A DNA stretch of 64,000 bases from assembly GCF_008312835.1 (NCBI RefSeq), contig NZ_VSKS01000013.1:173085-237084 (forward strand). The letters are read 5' to 3'. A program made the position numbers and the translations under genes. The stretch is from Streptomyces marokkonensis (GTDB taxonomy: Bacteria > Actinomycetota > Actinomycetes > Streptomycetales > Streptomycetaceae). This document shows, one piece after another, positions 26,725 to 35,770 of this stretch. Within the stretch, counting starts at the first letter, position 1. Each line of letters begins with the position of its first letter. The notes under the pieces were generated by a model that saw only the letters and a list, made by a program, of their open reading frames with translations, had not been told where the DNA came from and did no database searches.

Positions 26725-27723
26725 ATGCCGCGCAACTTCACGCTCTTCACCGGCCAGTGGGCGGACCTGCCACTGGAGGAGGTCTGCCGACTCGCCCGCG
26801 ACTTCGGCTACGACGGGCTCGAACTCGCCTGCTGGGGCGACCACTTCGAAGTGGACAAGGCACTCGCCGACCCGTCCTACGTCGCCTCCCGCCACCAGTT
26901 GCTCGACAAGTACGGCCTGAAGTGCTGGGCGATCTCCAACCACCTGGTCGGGCAGGCGGTCTGCGACGCCATCATCGACGAACGCCACCGGGCCATCCTG
27001 CCCGCCCGTATCTGGGGCGACGGCGAGCCCGAGGGCGTACGCCGGCGGGCCGCCGCCGAGATCGAGGACACCGCGCGCGCCGCGGCCCTCCTCGGTGTCG
27101 ACACCGTCATCGGTTTCACCGGCTCCGCCATCTGGCACCTGGTCGCCATGTTCCCGCCCGCCCCCGAGTCGATGATCGAGCGGGGCTACGAGGACTTCGC
27201 CGAGCGGTGGAACCCGATCCTGGACGTCTTCGACGCCGAGGGCGTGCGCTTCGCGCACGAGGTCCACCCCAGCGAGATCGCCTACGACTACTGGACGACC
27301 GTGCGCGCCCTGGACGCCGTCGGCCGCCGGCCCGCCTTCGGCCTCAACTTCGACCCCTCCCACTTCGTGTGGCAGGACCTCGACCCGGTCGGCTTCCTGT
27401 GGGACTTCCGCGACCGGATCTACCACGTGGACTGCAAGGAGGCCCGCAAGCGCCTCGACGGCCGCAACGGCCGCCTCGGCTCGCACCTGCCCTGGGGCGA
27501 CCCCCGGCGCGGCTGGGACTTCGTCTCCGCCGGCCACGGGGACGTCCCCTGGGAGGACGTCTTCCGCATGCTGCGCTCCATCGGCTACCAGGGCCCCGTC
27601 TCCGTCGAGTGGGAGGACGCCGGCATGGACCGCCTCCAGGGCGCCCCCGAGGCGCTGACCCGGCTGAAGGCGTACGACTTCGAGCCGCCCAGCGCCTCCT
27701 TCGACGCCGCCTTCAACAGCTGA
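26725..27723 (+). CDS. Sugar phosphate isomerase/epimerase-like TIM-barrel protein
   Basis: A 332-residue xylose-isomerase-like TIM barrel. Metal-site blocks are visible: [41 protein letters not shown] and [13 protein letters not shown], which supply Glu, Asp, His and Glu. Family members isomerise or epimerise keto sugars and inosose or act on 3-keto-glycosides, so the exact reaction is open. GAGAGGA precedes the ATG. It is the last gene of the importer/dehydrogenase unit; a terminator-like hairpin follows. Together with the Gfo/Idh protein it would process the imported sugar. Confidence 0.9.
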   Translation: MPRNFTLFTGQWADLPLEEVCRLARDFGYDGLELACWGDHFEVDKALADPSYVASRHQLLDKYGLKCWAISNHLVGQAVCDAIIDERHRAILPARIWGDGEPEGVRRRAAAEIEDTARAAALLGVDTVIGFTGSAIWHLVAMFPPAPESMIERGYEDFAERWNPILDVFDAEGVRFAHEVHPSEIAYDYWTTVRALDAVGRRPAFGLNFDPSHFVWQDLDPVGFLWDFRDRIYHVDCKEARKRLDGRNGRLGSHLPWGDPRRGWDFVSAGHGDVPWEDVFRMLRSIGYQGPVSVEWEDAGMDRLQGAPEALTRLKAYDFEPPSASFDAAFNS

Positions 27724-27750
27724 CCGGCGCAGCCGACGCAGGTCGGGAAC

Positions 27751-27776
27751 GGGGTCCGGCGAGTGCGCCGGTCCCC
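27751..27776 (+). terminator. Terminator of the sugar-uptake unit
   Basis: GGGGTCCGGCG and CGCCGGTCCCC pair with one mismatch around a short loop, 27 nt after the TIM-barrel stop. Confidence 0.6.
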
Positions 27777-27798
27777 GGTCCGGCCTGCCCGCGTCCCG

Positions 27799-27821
27799 CT
27801 TTGTCCTGAGTTGGGAAAAAG
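27799..27821. promoter_or_regulatory. Second copy of the ROK-associated dyad
   Basis: CTTTGTCCTG, 5 nt, GGAAAAAG is identical in sequence and spacing to the site at 20276-20298 before the ROK gene. The outer parts are inverted copies (CTTTGTCC against GGAAAAAG, 7 of 8). It lies 171 bp before the large secreted protein, placing that gene in the same predicted regulon. Confidence 0.65.
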
Positions 27822-27875
27822 GTCAACCGGGCGCGGTCCAAGGGGTGTTCGCCCCGGAAGAACGCGGTTACCGTC

Positions 27876-27890
27876 CCTGAAGTGTTCAGG
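27876..27890. promoter_or_regulatory. Inverted repeat CCTGAA-GTG-TTCAGG
   Basis: A perfect 6-bp dyad with a 3-nt centre lies 101 bp before the secreted protein gene, downstream of the ROK-type dyad. It may be a second operator near the transcription start. No regulator is assigned. Confidence 0.35.
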
Positions 27891-27991
27891 ACACCCACGC
27901 CTCCGGGGTGACGGCGCACCCCGGCGCCCGCACGCACCACACGTCTTCGCACCTGTTCCGTACGGCCCCACCCCGTTCCCGGAGGGACTTC

Positions 27992-30900
27992 GTGCACAGA
28001 AGCAGACTCACATCCACCCGCACCACGAGGCGTTCCGGACTCCGCACGCCCCTCGCGCTGTTCACCGGCCTGCTGCTGGCCGTGGGCACCCCGGCGACCG
28101 TCGCCGGCGCCCACCCCGGCCACCCGGAACACGACGGACCGGCGGCCGCCGAGGGACAGTTCCAGCAGGTACCGCTCGCCAAGGGCGAGCCCGAGACGGG
28201 CGAGCCGATGTCGCTCGCCGTGCTCCCGGACCGCAGCGTCCTGCACACCTCGCGCGACGGCACGCTGCGCCTCACCGACCAGGGCGGCGTCACCAAGGTC
28301 GCCGGCAAGATCCCCGTCTACAGCCATGACGAGGAGGGGCTGCAGGGCGTCGGAGTCGACCCGGACTTCAGGAACAACCGGGCGATCTACCTCTACTACG
28401 CCCCGCCGCTGGACACCCCCGCGGGCGACGCCCCCGAGACCGGCACAGCCGAGGACTTCGAGAAGTTCGACGGCGTCAACCGCCTCTCCCGCTTCGTGCT
28501 GAACGCCAACGGCACACTGGACATGGCCAGTGAGAAGAAGGTCCTCGACGTCGCCGCCTCCCGCGGCATCTGCTGCCACGTCGGCGGCGACATCGACTTC
28601 GACGCGGACGGCAACCTGTACCTGTCCACCGGCGACGACACCAACCCCTTCGCCTCCGACGGTTACACGCCGATCGACGAGCGGCCCGACCGCAACCCGG
28701 CCTTCGACGCCCGCCGCAGCTCGGGCAACACCAACGACCTGCGCGGCAAGATCCTGCGTATCAAGGTCGCCGAGGACGGCTCCTACACCGTCCCGGAGGG
28801 CAACCTCTTCGCGCCGGGCACCGAGAAGACCCGCCCGGAGATCTACGCGATGGGCTTCCGCAACCCGTTCCGGATGAGCGTCGACGACAAGACCGGCACC
28901 GTCTACGTCGGCGACTACGGCCCCGACGCCGGCGCCGCCAGCCCCACCAGGGGCCCGGCCGGGCAGGTCGAGTTCGCCAAGGTCACCGAGGCAGCCAACT
29001 TCGGCTGGCCGTTCTGCACCGGGAACAACGACGCCTACCTCGACTATGACTTCGCCACCAAGGAGTCCGGCGGGAAGTTCGACTGCGCCGCCCCGAAGAA
29101 CACCTCCCCGCACAACACCGGCCTCGTCGACCTGCCGCCCGCCCAGCCCGCCTGGATCCCGTACGACGGCGGCTCCCTGCCCGAGTTCGGCACCGGATCC
29201 GAGTCCCCGATGGCGGGCCCCGTCTACCGCTACGACCCCGACCTCGACTCCAGCGTGAAATTCCCCGAGGCCTACGACGGCGACTTCTTCGCCGGCGAGT
29301 TCGGCCGCCGCTGGATCAAGAGGATCGAGCAGAACGCGGACGGCTCCGTCGCGAAGATCAACGACTTCCCGTGGACCGGCACCCAGATCATGGACATGGA
29401 GTTCGGCCCCGACGGCGCGCTCTACGTCCTGGACTACGGCGTCTCCTGGTTCCAGGGCGACGAGCACTCCGCGCTGTACCGGATCGAGAACGCCGAGGAC
29501 GGCTTCTCCCCGATCGCCGAGGTGAGCGCCGACAAGACCTCCGGCGCGGCAGGCCTCAAGGTCCGGTTCACCGCCTCCGCCAAGGACGCCGACTCCACGG
29601 ACCTCACCTACAGCTGGGACTTCGGCGACGGCACCAAGGGCGAGGGCCTCAGCCCCACCCACCGGTACAAGAAGACCGGCACCTACAGCGCCACCTTCAC
29701 CGCCAGGGACCCCGAGGGCAACACAGGCAACGCCAGCGTCCGGATCGTGGTCGGCAACACCGAGCCCAAGGTGAAGATCGAGGTTCCCGGCAACGGCAGC
29801 ATGGCCGCCTTCGGCGAGCCCGTCCCGTTCAAGGTGACCGTCACCGACCCCGAGGAGACCGTCGACTGCTCCAGGGTCAAGGTCGCCTACAGCCTCGGCC
29901 ACGACTCCCACGCCCACGAGCTGACCAGCGAGACGGGCTGTGAGGGGACCCTGAAGCCGCCCGCCGGTGACGGCGGCCACGACCCCAACGCCAACATCTA
30001 CGGAGTCGTCGGCGCCAGCTACACCGACGGCGGGGCGAACGGCCAGGAGGCCCTGACCGGCACCGCGCGCACCGTCCTCCAGCCGCTGCACCGCCAGGCC
30101 GAGCACTTCACCACCCAGTCGGGCGTGACGACGTACGACAAGGCGCAGGCCAACGGCGGCAAGACCGTCGGCGACATCAGCGACGGCGACTGGATCTCCT
30201 TCAGCCCCTACCGGTTCGACGGGCAGAAGAAGATGACCGTGCGGGCCTCCTCCGGCGGCGCGGGCGGCTTCATCGAACTGCGCACCGGCTCGCCCGACGG
30301 CAAGCTGCACGGCTCGGCGTACATCCCGCCGACCGGCGGCTGGGAGACGTTCCAGGACGTCGACGTGCCGCTGCGGTCGCTGCCGAAGCGCACCACGGAG
30401 ATCTACCTGGTCTTCCGGGGCGGCGACGGCGCGCTGTACGACGTGGACGACTTCGAGTTCTCCAAGGAGCCGTTCAGGGCCGGCAAGAAGGTCCTGGTCT
30501 TCTCCAGGACGGCGGGCTTCCGGCACGACTCCATCCCCGAGGGCATCGCCGCGCTGAAGGAACTCGGCGGACCTGCCGGCATCTCGGTCACCTCGACCGA
30601 GGAGGCCGGGCAGTTCACCACGGCCAACCTCGCCAAGTACGACGCCGTGGCCTTCCTGTCCACCACCGGCGACGTGCTCAACGCCGACCAGCAGAAGGCG
30701 TTCGAGAACTACGTCAAGAACGGCGGCGGCTACATGGGCATCCACGCCGCCGCCGACACCGAGTACGACTGGGAGTTCTACGGCGGTCTCGTGGGCGCCT
30801 ACTTCGACTCGCACCCGGCCATCCAGAAGGCCACCGTACGCGTCCACGACCACGACCACCCGGCCACCGCGCACCTGGACGACGCGTGGGAGCGCACCGA

Positions 30901-31705
30901 CGAGTGGTACAACTACCGCACCAACCCGCGTGAGCAGGCCAAGGTCCTCGCCACCCTCGACGAGACGACCTACGAGGGCGGCACCATGAAGGGCGACCAC
31001 CCGATCGCCTGGTGCCAGAGCTACGGCGGCGGCCGCTCCTTCTACACCGGCGGCGGCCACACCAAGGAGTCGTACGCCGAGGAGGCCTTCCGCGCCCATC
31101 TGCTCGGCGGTCTGCAGTACGCCACCGGCCAGGTCAAGGCGGACTGCAAGCCGGACAAGGGCTACCGGGAGATCTTCAACGGCGAGACCCTGGACGGCTG
31201 GAAGCAGGCCGGCCCCGGAAAGTTCGTCGCCAAGGACGGCACCCTGGAGTCCGAGGGCGGCATGGGCCTGCTGTGGTACCAGGCCAAGGAGCTGACGTCG
31301 TACTCGCTCAAGCTCGACTGGAAGATGCGGGGCGACGACAACTCCGGTGTCTTCGTGGGCTTCCCGGCCTCCGACGACCCCTGGTCCGCGGTGAACAAGG
31401 GCTACGAGATCCAGATCGACGCCACGGACGCGCCGGACCGCACCACGGGCTCCGTCTACTCGTTCAAGTCGGCGAACATCAAGGCCCGTGACCAGGTCCT
31501 GCGGCCGCCCGGCCAGTGGAACTCCTACGAGATCAAGGTCCAGGGCGAACGCCTTCAGGTGTTCCTCAACGGAGTCAGGATCAACGACTTCACCAACAAG
31601 GACCCCGAGCGGAGCCTGACCGACGGCTACATCGGTCTGCAGAACCACGGCGCCGCCGACCAGGTCTCCTTCCGCGACATCCAGCTGAAGGAACTGCCCT
31701 CCTAG
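27992..31705 (+). CDS. Secreted multidomain glycoside-oxidising protein (GSDH propeller, PKD, CBM6, ThuA, DUF1080)
   Basis: A 1237-residue exported protein. After a signal peptide (about 1-40) comes a sugar-dehydrogenase-like propeller (about 70-480; EEGLQGVGVDPDF, CCHVGGDIDFDADGNLYLST, YAMGFRNPFRMSVD). A PKD domain follows (about 490-570; YSWDFGDGTKGEG), then a CBM6-like module (about 680-805; QAEHFTTQSGVTTYDKAQA), a ThuA domain (about 810-1030; KVLVFSRTAGFRHDSIPEG, GGYMGIHAAADTEYDWEFYG) and a DUF1080 / 3-keto-disaccharide hydrolase domain (about 1045-1237; GYREIFNGETLDGW). This suggests stepwise oxidative cleavage of glycosides outside the cell. The GTG start has GGAGGGA and gives the signal peptide. 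No PQQ synthesis genes are nearby, so the propeller's cofactor is uncertain. It shares an operator motif with the ROK gene. Confidence 0.85.
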   Translation: MHRSRLTSTRTTRRSGLRTPLALFTGLLLAVGTPATVAGAHPGHPEHDGPAAAEGQFQQVPLAKGEPETGEPMSLAVLPDRSVLHTSRDGTLRLTDQGGVTKVAGKIPVYSHDEEGLQGVGVDPDFRNNRAIYLYYAPPLDTPAGDAPETGTAEDFEKFDGVNRLSRFVLNANGTLDMASEKKVLDVAASRGICCHVGGDIDFDADGNLYLSTGDDTNPFASDGYTPIDERPDRNPAFDARRSSGNTNDLRGKILRIKVAEDGSYTVPEGNLFAPGTEKTRPEIYAMGFRNPFRMSVDDKTGTVYVGDYGPDAGAASPTRGPAGQVEFAKVTEAANFGWPFCTGNNDAYLDYDFATKESGGKFDCAAPKNTSPHNTGLVDLPPAQPAWIPYDGGSLPEFGTGSESPMAGPVYRYDPDLDSSVKFPEAYDGDFFAGEFGRRWIKRIEQNADGSVAKINDFPWTGTQIMDMEFGPDGALYVLDYGVSWFQGDEHSALYRIENAEDGFSPIAEVSADKTSGAAGLKVRFTASAKDADSTDLTYSWDFGDGTKGEGLSPTHRYKKTGTYSATFTARDPEGNTGNASVRIVVGNTEPKVKIEVPGNGSMAAFGEPVPFKVTVTDPEETVDCSRVKVAYSLGHDSHAHELTSETGCEGTLKPPAGDGGHDPNANIYGVVGASYTDGGANGQEALTGTARTVLQPLHRQAEHFTTQSGVTTYDKAQANGGKTVGDISDGDWISFSPYRFDGQKKMTVRASSGGAGGFIELRTGSPDGKLHGSAYIPPTGGWETFQDVDVPLRSLPKRTTEIYLVFRGGDGALYDVDDFEFSKEPFRAGKKVLVFSRTAGFRHDSIPEGIAALKELGGPAGISVTSTEEAGQFTTANLAKYDAVAFLSTTGDVLNADQQKAFENYVKNGGGYMGIHAAADTEYDWEFYGGLVGAYFDSHPAIQKATVRVHDHDHPATAHLDDAWERTDEWYNYRTNPREQAKVLATLDETTYEGGTMKGDHPIAWCQSYGGGRSFYTGGGHTKESYAEEAFRAHLLGGLQYATGQVKADCKPDKGYREIFNGETLDGWKQAGPGKFVAKDGTLESEGGMGLLWYQAKELTSYSLKLDWKMRGDDNSGVFVGFPASDDPWSAVNKGYEIQIDATDAPDRTTGSVYSFKSANIKARDQVLRPPGQWNSYEIKVQGERLQVFLNGVRINDFTNKDPERSLTDGYIGLQNHGAADQVSFRDIQLKELPS

Positions 31706-31719
31706 GGCGACCCGAACGG

Positions 31720-31753
31720 CGGCGGGCGGAGGACGCCGGACCTCCGCCCGCCG
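31720..31753 (+). terminator. First of two terminators after the secreted protein
   Basis: A perfect 13-bp stem (CGGCGGGCGGAGG with its complement) encloses an 8-nt loop, 15 nt after the stop. Confidence 0.75.
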
Positions 31754-31757
31754 TCCC

Positions 31758-31800
31758 GCCGGGCACGGGGTCCGGCACCCCGCCGGACCCCGTGCCCGGC
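31758..31800 (+). terminator. Second terminator before the ebo-type operon
   Basis: A perfect 18-bp stem (31758-31775 with 31783-31800) encloses a 7-nt loop. With the preceding hairpin it should insulate the next operon, whose promoter must lie within the last 60 bp or inside the stems. Confidence 0.8.
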
Positions 31801-31858
31801 ACCCGTCGATCCGCTTCCGGCGCTCGCACCGGGTTCGCGTACGACAAGGAGGCTGCCC

Positions 31859-33022
31859 ATGTCCGCCGAACCGTCCCTCCCCACCCCCTCCACGGCCCCC
31901 CGCCACGGCGTCTGGTTCATCGGGGCACGCGGATCCGTGGCCACGACCGCCGTCGCGGGCTGCGCCGCCGTCGCCGCCGGGCTCCACCCGCCGACCGGCA
32001 TGGTCACCGAGACCCCCGACTTCGCCCCGTGCGCTCTGCCATCGTTGTCGTCCCTCGTCTTCGGCGGTCACGACACCGTCGACTGCCCGCTGCCCAAGCG
32101 TGCGGAACACCTCGCCGAGGGCGGCGTCCTGCCGCACGGCCTGCCGTCCGCCGTGCACGCCGAACTCGTCGCCGCCGACCGGGAGATCAGGCCCGGCGGC
32201 CCCCTGCCCGGCGACACCGGCAGAACCCCGGACCAGTGGATCGACGTGTTCGCGGCCGACATCCGCGACTTCGTGCGCCGCCAGAACCTCGCGGGCGCCG
32301 TCGTGGTGAACGTCGCCTCCACCGAACCCGCCCCCACCGACGGCTCCCTGCCGCCCAGCTCCCTCTACGCGGCGGCCGCCCTGCGCGCCGGCTGCCCCTA
32401 CGTGAACTTCACCCCGTCCACGGGCCTGCACCACCCGGCGCTGGCTCCGCTCGCCGAGTCCTCGGGCCTGCCGTACGCCGGCCGCGACGGCAAGACCGGT
32501 CAGACGCTGCTGCGCTCCGTCCTCGGCCCGATGTTCCGGCAGCGCGCCCTCCCCGTGCGCGCCTGGTCCGGCACCAACCTGCTGGGCGGCGGCGACGGCG
32601 CCGCCCTCGCCGACCCCGCGGCCGCCGCCGCCAAGAACGCCGGCAAGGAACGCGTCCTCGCCGACACCCTCGGTGCCGCGCCCGAGGGCGAGGTCCACAT
32701 CGACGACGTGCCCGCGCTCGGCGACTGGAAGACGGCCTGGGACCACATCGCCTTCGACGGCTTCCTCGGCTCCCGCATGATCCTGCAGACGATCTGGCAG
32801 GGCTGCGACTCGGCACTCGCCGCCCCGCTCGTCCTCGACCTGGCCCGGCTGGCCGTCCGCGCCCGGGAGAAGGGCCTGTCCGGGCCGCTGCGCGAACTGG
32901 GCTTCTACTTCAAGGACCCGGTCGGCGACGGCCCGTCGTCACTGGCCGAGCAGTACGCGGAGCTGAAGAGCCTTGCCGAGCGCCTGCGCGACGACGCCGA
33001 CGGCCAGGGATCCCGCCGATGA
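31859..33022 (+). CDS. Inositol-3-phosphate-synthase-family protein of the ebo-type operon
   Basis: A 387-residue protein of the myo-inositol-1-phosphate synthase family. It has an N-terminal NAD-binding region (GVWFIGARGSVATTAVAGC) and the family block GRDGKTGQTLLRSVLGPMF followed by WSGTNLLGGGDG. True MIPS enzymes cyclise glucose 6-phosphate; this copy sits in an ebo-type operon, where EboD of other bacteria is a sugar-phosphate cyclase of another family, so it may provide an equivalent cyclitol. AAGGAGG precedes the ATG. The stop overlaps the next start (ATGA). Cyclitol supply is inference. Confidence 0.85.
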   Translation: MSAEPSLPTPSTAPRHGVWFIGARGSVATTAVAGCAAVAAGLHPPTGMVTETPDFAPCALPSLSSLVFGGHDTVDCPLPKRAEHLAEGGVLPHGLPSAVHAELVAADREIRPGGPLPGDTGRTPDQWIDVFAADIRDFVRRQNLAGAVVVNVASTEPAPTDGSLPPSSLYAAAALRAGCPYVNFTPSTGLHHPALAPLAESSGLPYAGRDGKTGQTLLRSVLGPMFRQRALPVRAWSGTNLLGGGDGAALADPAAAAAKNAGKERVLADTLGAAPEGEVHIDDVPALGDWKTAWDHIAFDGFLGSRMILQTIWQGCDSALAAPLVLDLARLAVRAREKGLSGPLRELGFYFKDPVGDGPSSLAEQYAELKSLAERLRDDADGQGSRR

Positions 33023-34074
33023 GCCGCACGACCATCCCGGCACAGCGCACGGCCCCGCCGACGACGCCGGGCCGTCTCCGGGCCACCCGGGACGCCACCG
33101 TGCCCGACGCCGGCGCCGCGTCCCGCCGTGACCGCGTGGGCGCGTGGGCCGAACTGCTGCGGCTGCCCGCCCTCTTCACCGTCCCCGGCGACGCCCTGGC
33201 CGGTGCGGCGGCGACCGGTGCGCGTCCCGGCCCGCGCACCCTGCTCGCCATCGGCTCCTCCCTCTGCCTGTACGAGGCCGGCATGGCCCTCAACGACTGG
33301 GCGGACCGTGCCGAGGACGCCGCGGAGCGCCCGCACCGCCCGATTCCCTCCGGCCGGATCAAGCCCTCCGCCGCCCTCACCGCCGCCTGCGGTCTCACCG
33401 GCGCCGGACTGGTGCTCGCCGCCCGCGCGGGCCGGCCCGCCCTCGCGGTGGCCGCGCCGCTGGCGGCGACCGTCTGGGCCTACGACCTGGCGCTGAAGCA
33501 CACGCCCGCCGGGCCCGCGGCCATGGCCGCCGCCCGCGGTCTTGACCTGCTCCTGGGAGCCGCCGTGACCGGCGCCGGCACCCGGGCCGCGCTGCCGTCC
33601 GCCGCGCTGCTCGGCAGCCACACCCTCGCGGTCACGACCGTGTCCCGCCGGGAGACCACCGGCGGTTCGGTGCTGGCCCCGCTGGCGGCGCTCGCGACGA
33701 CGGGGGTGCTGACGCGGCTGGTCACCCCCCGCCGCACCCGACTCCCGGCAGGCCGGCGGGCAGCAGCCGCCCCCGGCCTGCCGGGCTCCGGCCCGTCCGG
33801 GGGACCGCCCGGGACCACCGGCTTCCTCGCCGCCGCCCTGGGCGCCGCCTACGCCGCCACGGCCGCCCGGCCCTACGTCCACGCCGCGCTCAACCCCTCA
33901 CCCCCGCTCACGCAGCGCGCCGTCGGCGGCGGTGTCCGGGCCACCGTCCCGCTCCAGGCCGCGCTCGCCGCCCGCTCGGGCGCGGCCGCCACGTCCCTCC
34001 TGATCGCGTCCCTCGTCCCGGCCGGCCGCGCGTTCGCGCGACGGGCCGCCATGAGGAAGGTGAGCATCACGTGA
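33019..34074 (+). CDS. eboC: UbiA-family prenyltransferase (EboC-like)
   Basis: A 351-residue polytopic membrane prenyltransferase. Both Asp-rich motifs are present: NDWADRAEDAAERPHRPIPS near residue 94 and YDLALKHTPAGPAAMAAARG with RGLDLLLG. They bind Mg2+ and prenyl diphosphate. Seven to nine hydrophobic helices follow the usual UbiA layout, with an unusual Pro/Gly-rich insert near 240-270. EboC proteins form this subgroup in ebo operons and probably prenylate a small polar acceptor. It overlaps both neighbours by 4 nt (ATGA and GTGA). Confidence 0.85.
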   Translation: MSRTTIPAQRTAPPTTPGRLRATRDATVPDAGAASRRDRVGAWAELLRLPALFTVPGDALAGAAATGARPGPRTLLAIGSSLCLYEAGMALNDWADRAEDAAERPHRPIPSGRIKPSAALTAACGLTGAGLVLAARAGRPALAVAAPLAATVWAYDLALKHTPAGPAAMAAARGLDLLLGAAVTGAGTRAALPSAALLGSHTLAVTTVSRRETTGGSVLAPLAALATTGVLTRLVTPRRTRLPAGRRAAAAPGLPGSGPSGGPPGTTGFLAAALGAAYAATAARPYVHAALNPSPPLTQRAVGGGVRATVPLQAALAARSGAAATSLLIASLVPAGRAFARRAAMRKVSIT

Positions 34075-35021
34075 GCCGGAACCCCAGCGACGTCACCGCG
34101 GCCCCCCTCCGCTTCGGCTACGGCACCAACGGCCTCGCCGACCTCCGCCTCGACGACGCCCTCGCCCTCCTCGCCGACCTCGGCTACGACGGCGTGGGCC
34201 TGACCCTCGACCACATGCACCTCGACCCGCTCGCCCCCGGCCTCGCCGCCCGCACCCGCCGGGTCGCGCACCGGCTGGACGAGCTCGGTCTCGGTGTCAC
34301 GGTGGAGACGGGCGCCCGCTACGTGCTCGACCCCCGCCGCAAGCACGGCCCCTCGCTGCTGGACCCCGGCCCCGACGACCGCGCCCGCCGCGCCGATCTC
34401 CTGGTGCGCGCGGTCCGGGTCGCCGCCGACCTGGGCGCGCACGCCGTGCACTGCTTCAGCGGGACCGTCCCCGACGGCACCGACGAGGACACCGCCTGGA
34501 AACGTCTCGCCGAGACCCTCACCCCCGTCCTGGACGCCGCCGCCGGCGCCGGGGTGCCCCTCGCCGTCGAACCCGAACCCGGTCACCTCCTCGCCACCCT
34601 CGCCGACTTCCACCACCTGCGCCGCACCCTCGGCGACCCGGAGCCCCTCGGCCTCACCCTGGACATCGGCCACTGCCAGTGCCTCGAACCCCTCCCTCCC
34701 GCGGACTGCGTGCGCGAGGCCGCCCCCTGGCTGCGCCACGTCCAGATCGAGGACATGCGCCGAGGCGTCCACGAACACCTCCCCCTCGGAGACGGCGAGA
34801 TCGACTTCCCGCCCGTCCTGGCGGCCCTCGCCACCACCGGATACCAGGGCCTGACCGTCGTCGAACTGCCCCGCCACTCCCACGCGGGCCCCCGGTTCGC
34901 CGCCCACTCCCTGCCGTTCCTCCGCCGCGCCGCCCGGCTCGCGGCGAGCGCCGCCCCTGTCGTCCCCGTCCCCTCGCACGGCGATCCCTCCGTCACCCCC
35001 GAAGGGAGCAGCACGCCATGA
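34071..35021 (+). CDS. Sugar phosphate isomerase/epimerase-like TIM barrel in the ebo-type operon
   Basis: A 316-residue xylose-isomerase-like TIM barrel: FGYGTNGLADLRLDDALALL, LADLGYDGVGLTLDH, VPLAVEPEPGHLLATLAD (metal Glu), LGLTLDIGHCQC (Asp/His) and RHVQIEDMRRGVHEHLPLG. Family members work on phosphorylated or keto sugars. The GTG start overlaps the prenyltransferase stop (GTGA), and the end overlaps the EboA gene (ATGA). An operon role in handling the cyclitol or sugar head group is likely; the reaction is not known. Confidence 0.85.
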   Translation: MSRNPSDVTAAPLRFGYGTNGLADLRLDDALALLADLGYDGVGLTLDHMHLDPLAPGLAARTRRVAHRLDELGLGVTVETGARYVLDPRRKHGPSLLDPGPDDRARRADLLVRAVRVAADLGAHAVHCFSGTVPDGTDEDTAWKRLAETLTPVLDAAAGAGVPLAVEPEPGHLLATLADFHHLRRTLGDPEPLGLTLDIGHCQCLEPLPPADCVREAAPWLRHVQIEDMRRGVHEHLPLGDGEIDFPPVLAALATTGYQGLTVVELPRHSHAGPRFAAHSLPFLRRAARLAASAAPVVPVPSHGDPSVTPEGSSTP

Positions 35022-35770
35022 CCCGCCCCCGTGCCACCCCGGCCACCCCGGCCGCAGACATCACCGGCAGACCGGCGACCCCCGGTGCCGGCACCAGCCC
35101 GGCCCTCACCCCGCCCGCCGAGCTGCACCGCCGCCTCACCGGCCTGCTGGGCGGAGCCGCCCGCGCCTGGCTCGACCAGGCCCTCGACGAGGCCGCCGCC
35201 CACCCCGGCACCCACGGCCCCATCTCGGTGTGGGAGCTGCGCCTGGCCGAGGCCGGCCGCCGCTGCGGTCCCGTCCACGCCGACGCCGCCCGCGTGCTCG
35301 TCCTGCACGCGGCCCGCGCCGACGCCGACGCCCTGACCCGGGTCTACTTCCAGGGCACCGCCGACGAACGCCGCGCCGTCCTGCACGCCCTGCCGCACCT
35401 GGTGCCCGGCCCCGACGCCCTGCCGCTCGTCGAGGACGCCCTGCGTACCAACGACACCCGGCTCGTCGCCGCCGCCCTCGGCCCCTACGGCGCCCGCCAC
35501 CTGGACGCCCACGCCTGGCGGCACGCCGTACTGAAGTGCCTCTTCACCGGCGTCGCCCTCGACCACGTGGCGGACCTGGCCCGGCGCGCCCGGGGCGACG
35601 CCGAACTCGGCCGCATGCTCGGCGACTACGCCGAGGAGCGCGGCGCCGCCGGCCGCACGGTTCCGGAGGACCTGCGCCGCGTTCTGGCCCTGACCGAGTC
35701 CGCCGCCGCCCCGGCACCCGGCACGGACGACCTCCACGGCACGGACGACCCCCACGGCAAGGAGTCCTGA
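35018..35770 (+). CDS. eboA: EboA-domain protein
   Basis: A 250-residue, mostly alpha-helical soluble protein resembling EboA of cyanobacterial and pseudomonad ebo operons. Helical-repeat-like segments include ELHRRLTGLLGGAARAWLDQ, VYFQGTADERRAVLHALPHL, LVEDALRTNDTRLVAAALGP and HAVLKCLFTGVALDHV. No catalytic motif is visible and the biochemical role is unknown. The last 20 residues are low-complexity (GTDDLHGTDDPHGKES). Its stop overlaps the next ATG by one nt (TGATG). Confidence 0.8.
   Translation: MTRPRATPATPAADITGRPATPGAGTSPALTPPAELHRRLTGLLGGAARAWLDQALDEAAAHPGTHGPISVWELRLAEAGRRCGPVHADAARVLVLHAARADADALTRVYFQGTADERRAVLHALPHLVPGPDALPLVEDALRTNDTRLVAAALGPYGARHLDAHAWRHAVLKCLFTGVALDHVADLARRARGDAELGRMLGDYAEERGAAGRTVPEDLRRVLALTESAAAPAPGTDDLHGTDDPHGKES

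Noticed and set aside
27992-31705. Naming the propeller a PQQ glucose dehydrogenase
   Set aside because: The domain looks similar, but the PQQ- and calcium-binding residues could not be confirmed by eye and no pqq genes are nearby.
27713-32746. A 1677-codon open frame on the minus strand
   Set aside because: It lies wholly opposite the secreted multidomain protein and the MIPS-like gene. High third-position GC keeps antisense frames open; its protein is Gly/Val/Arg-rich and matches no family.
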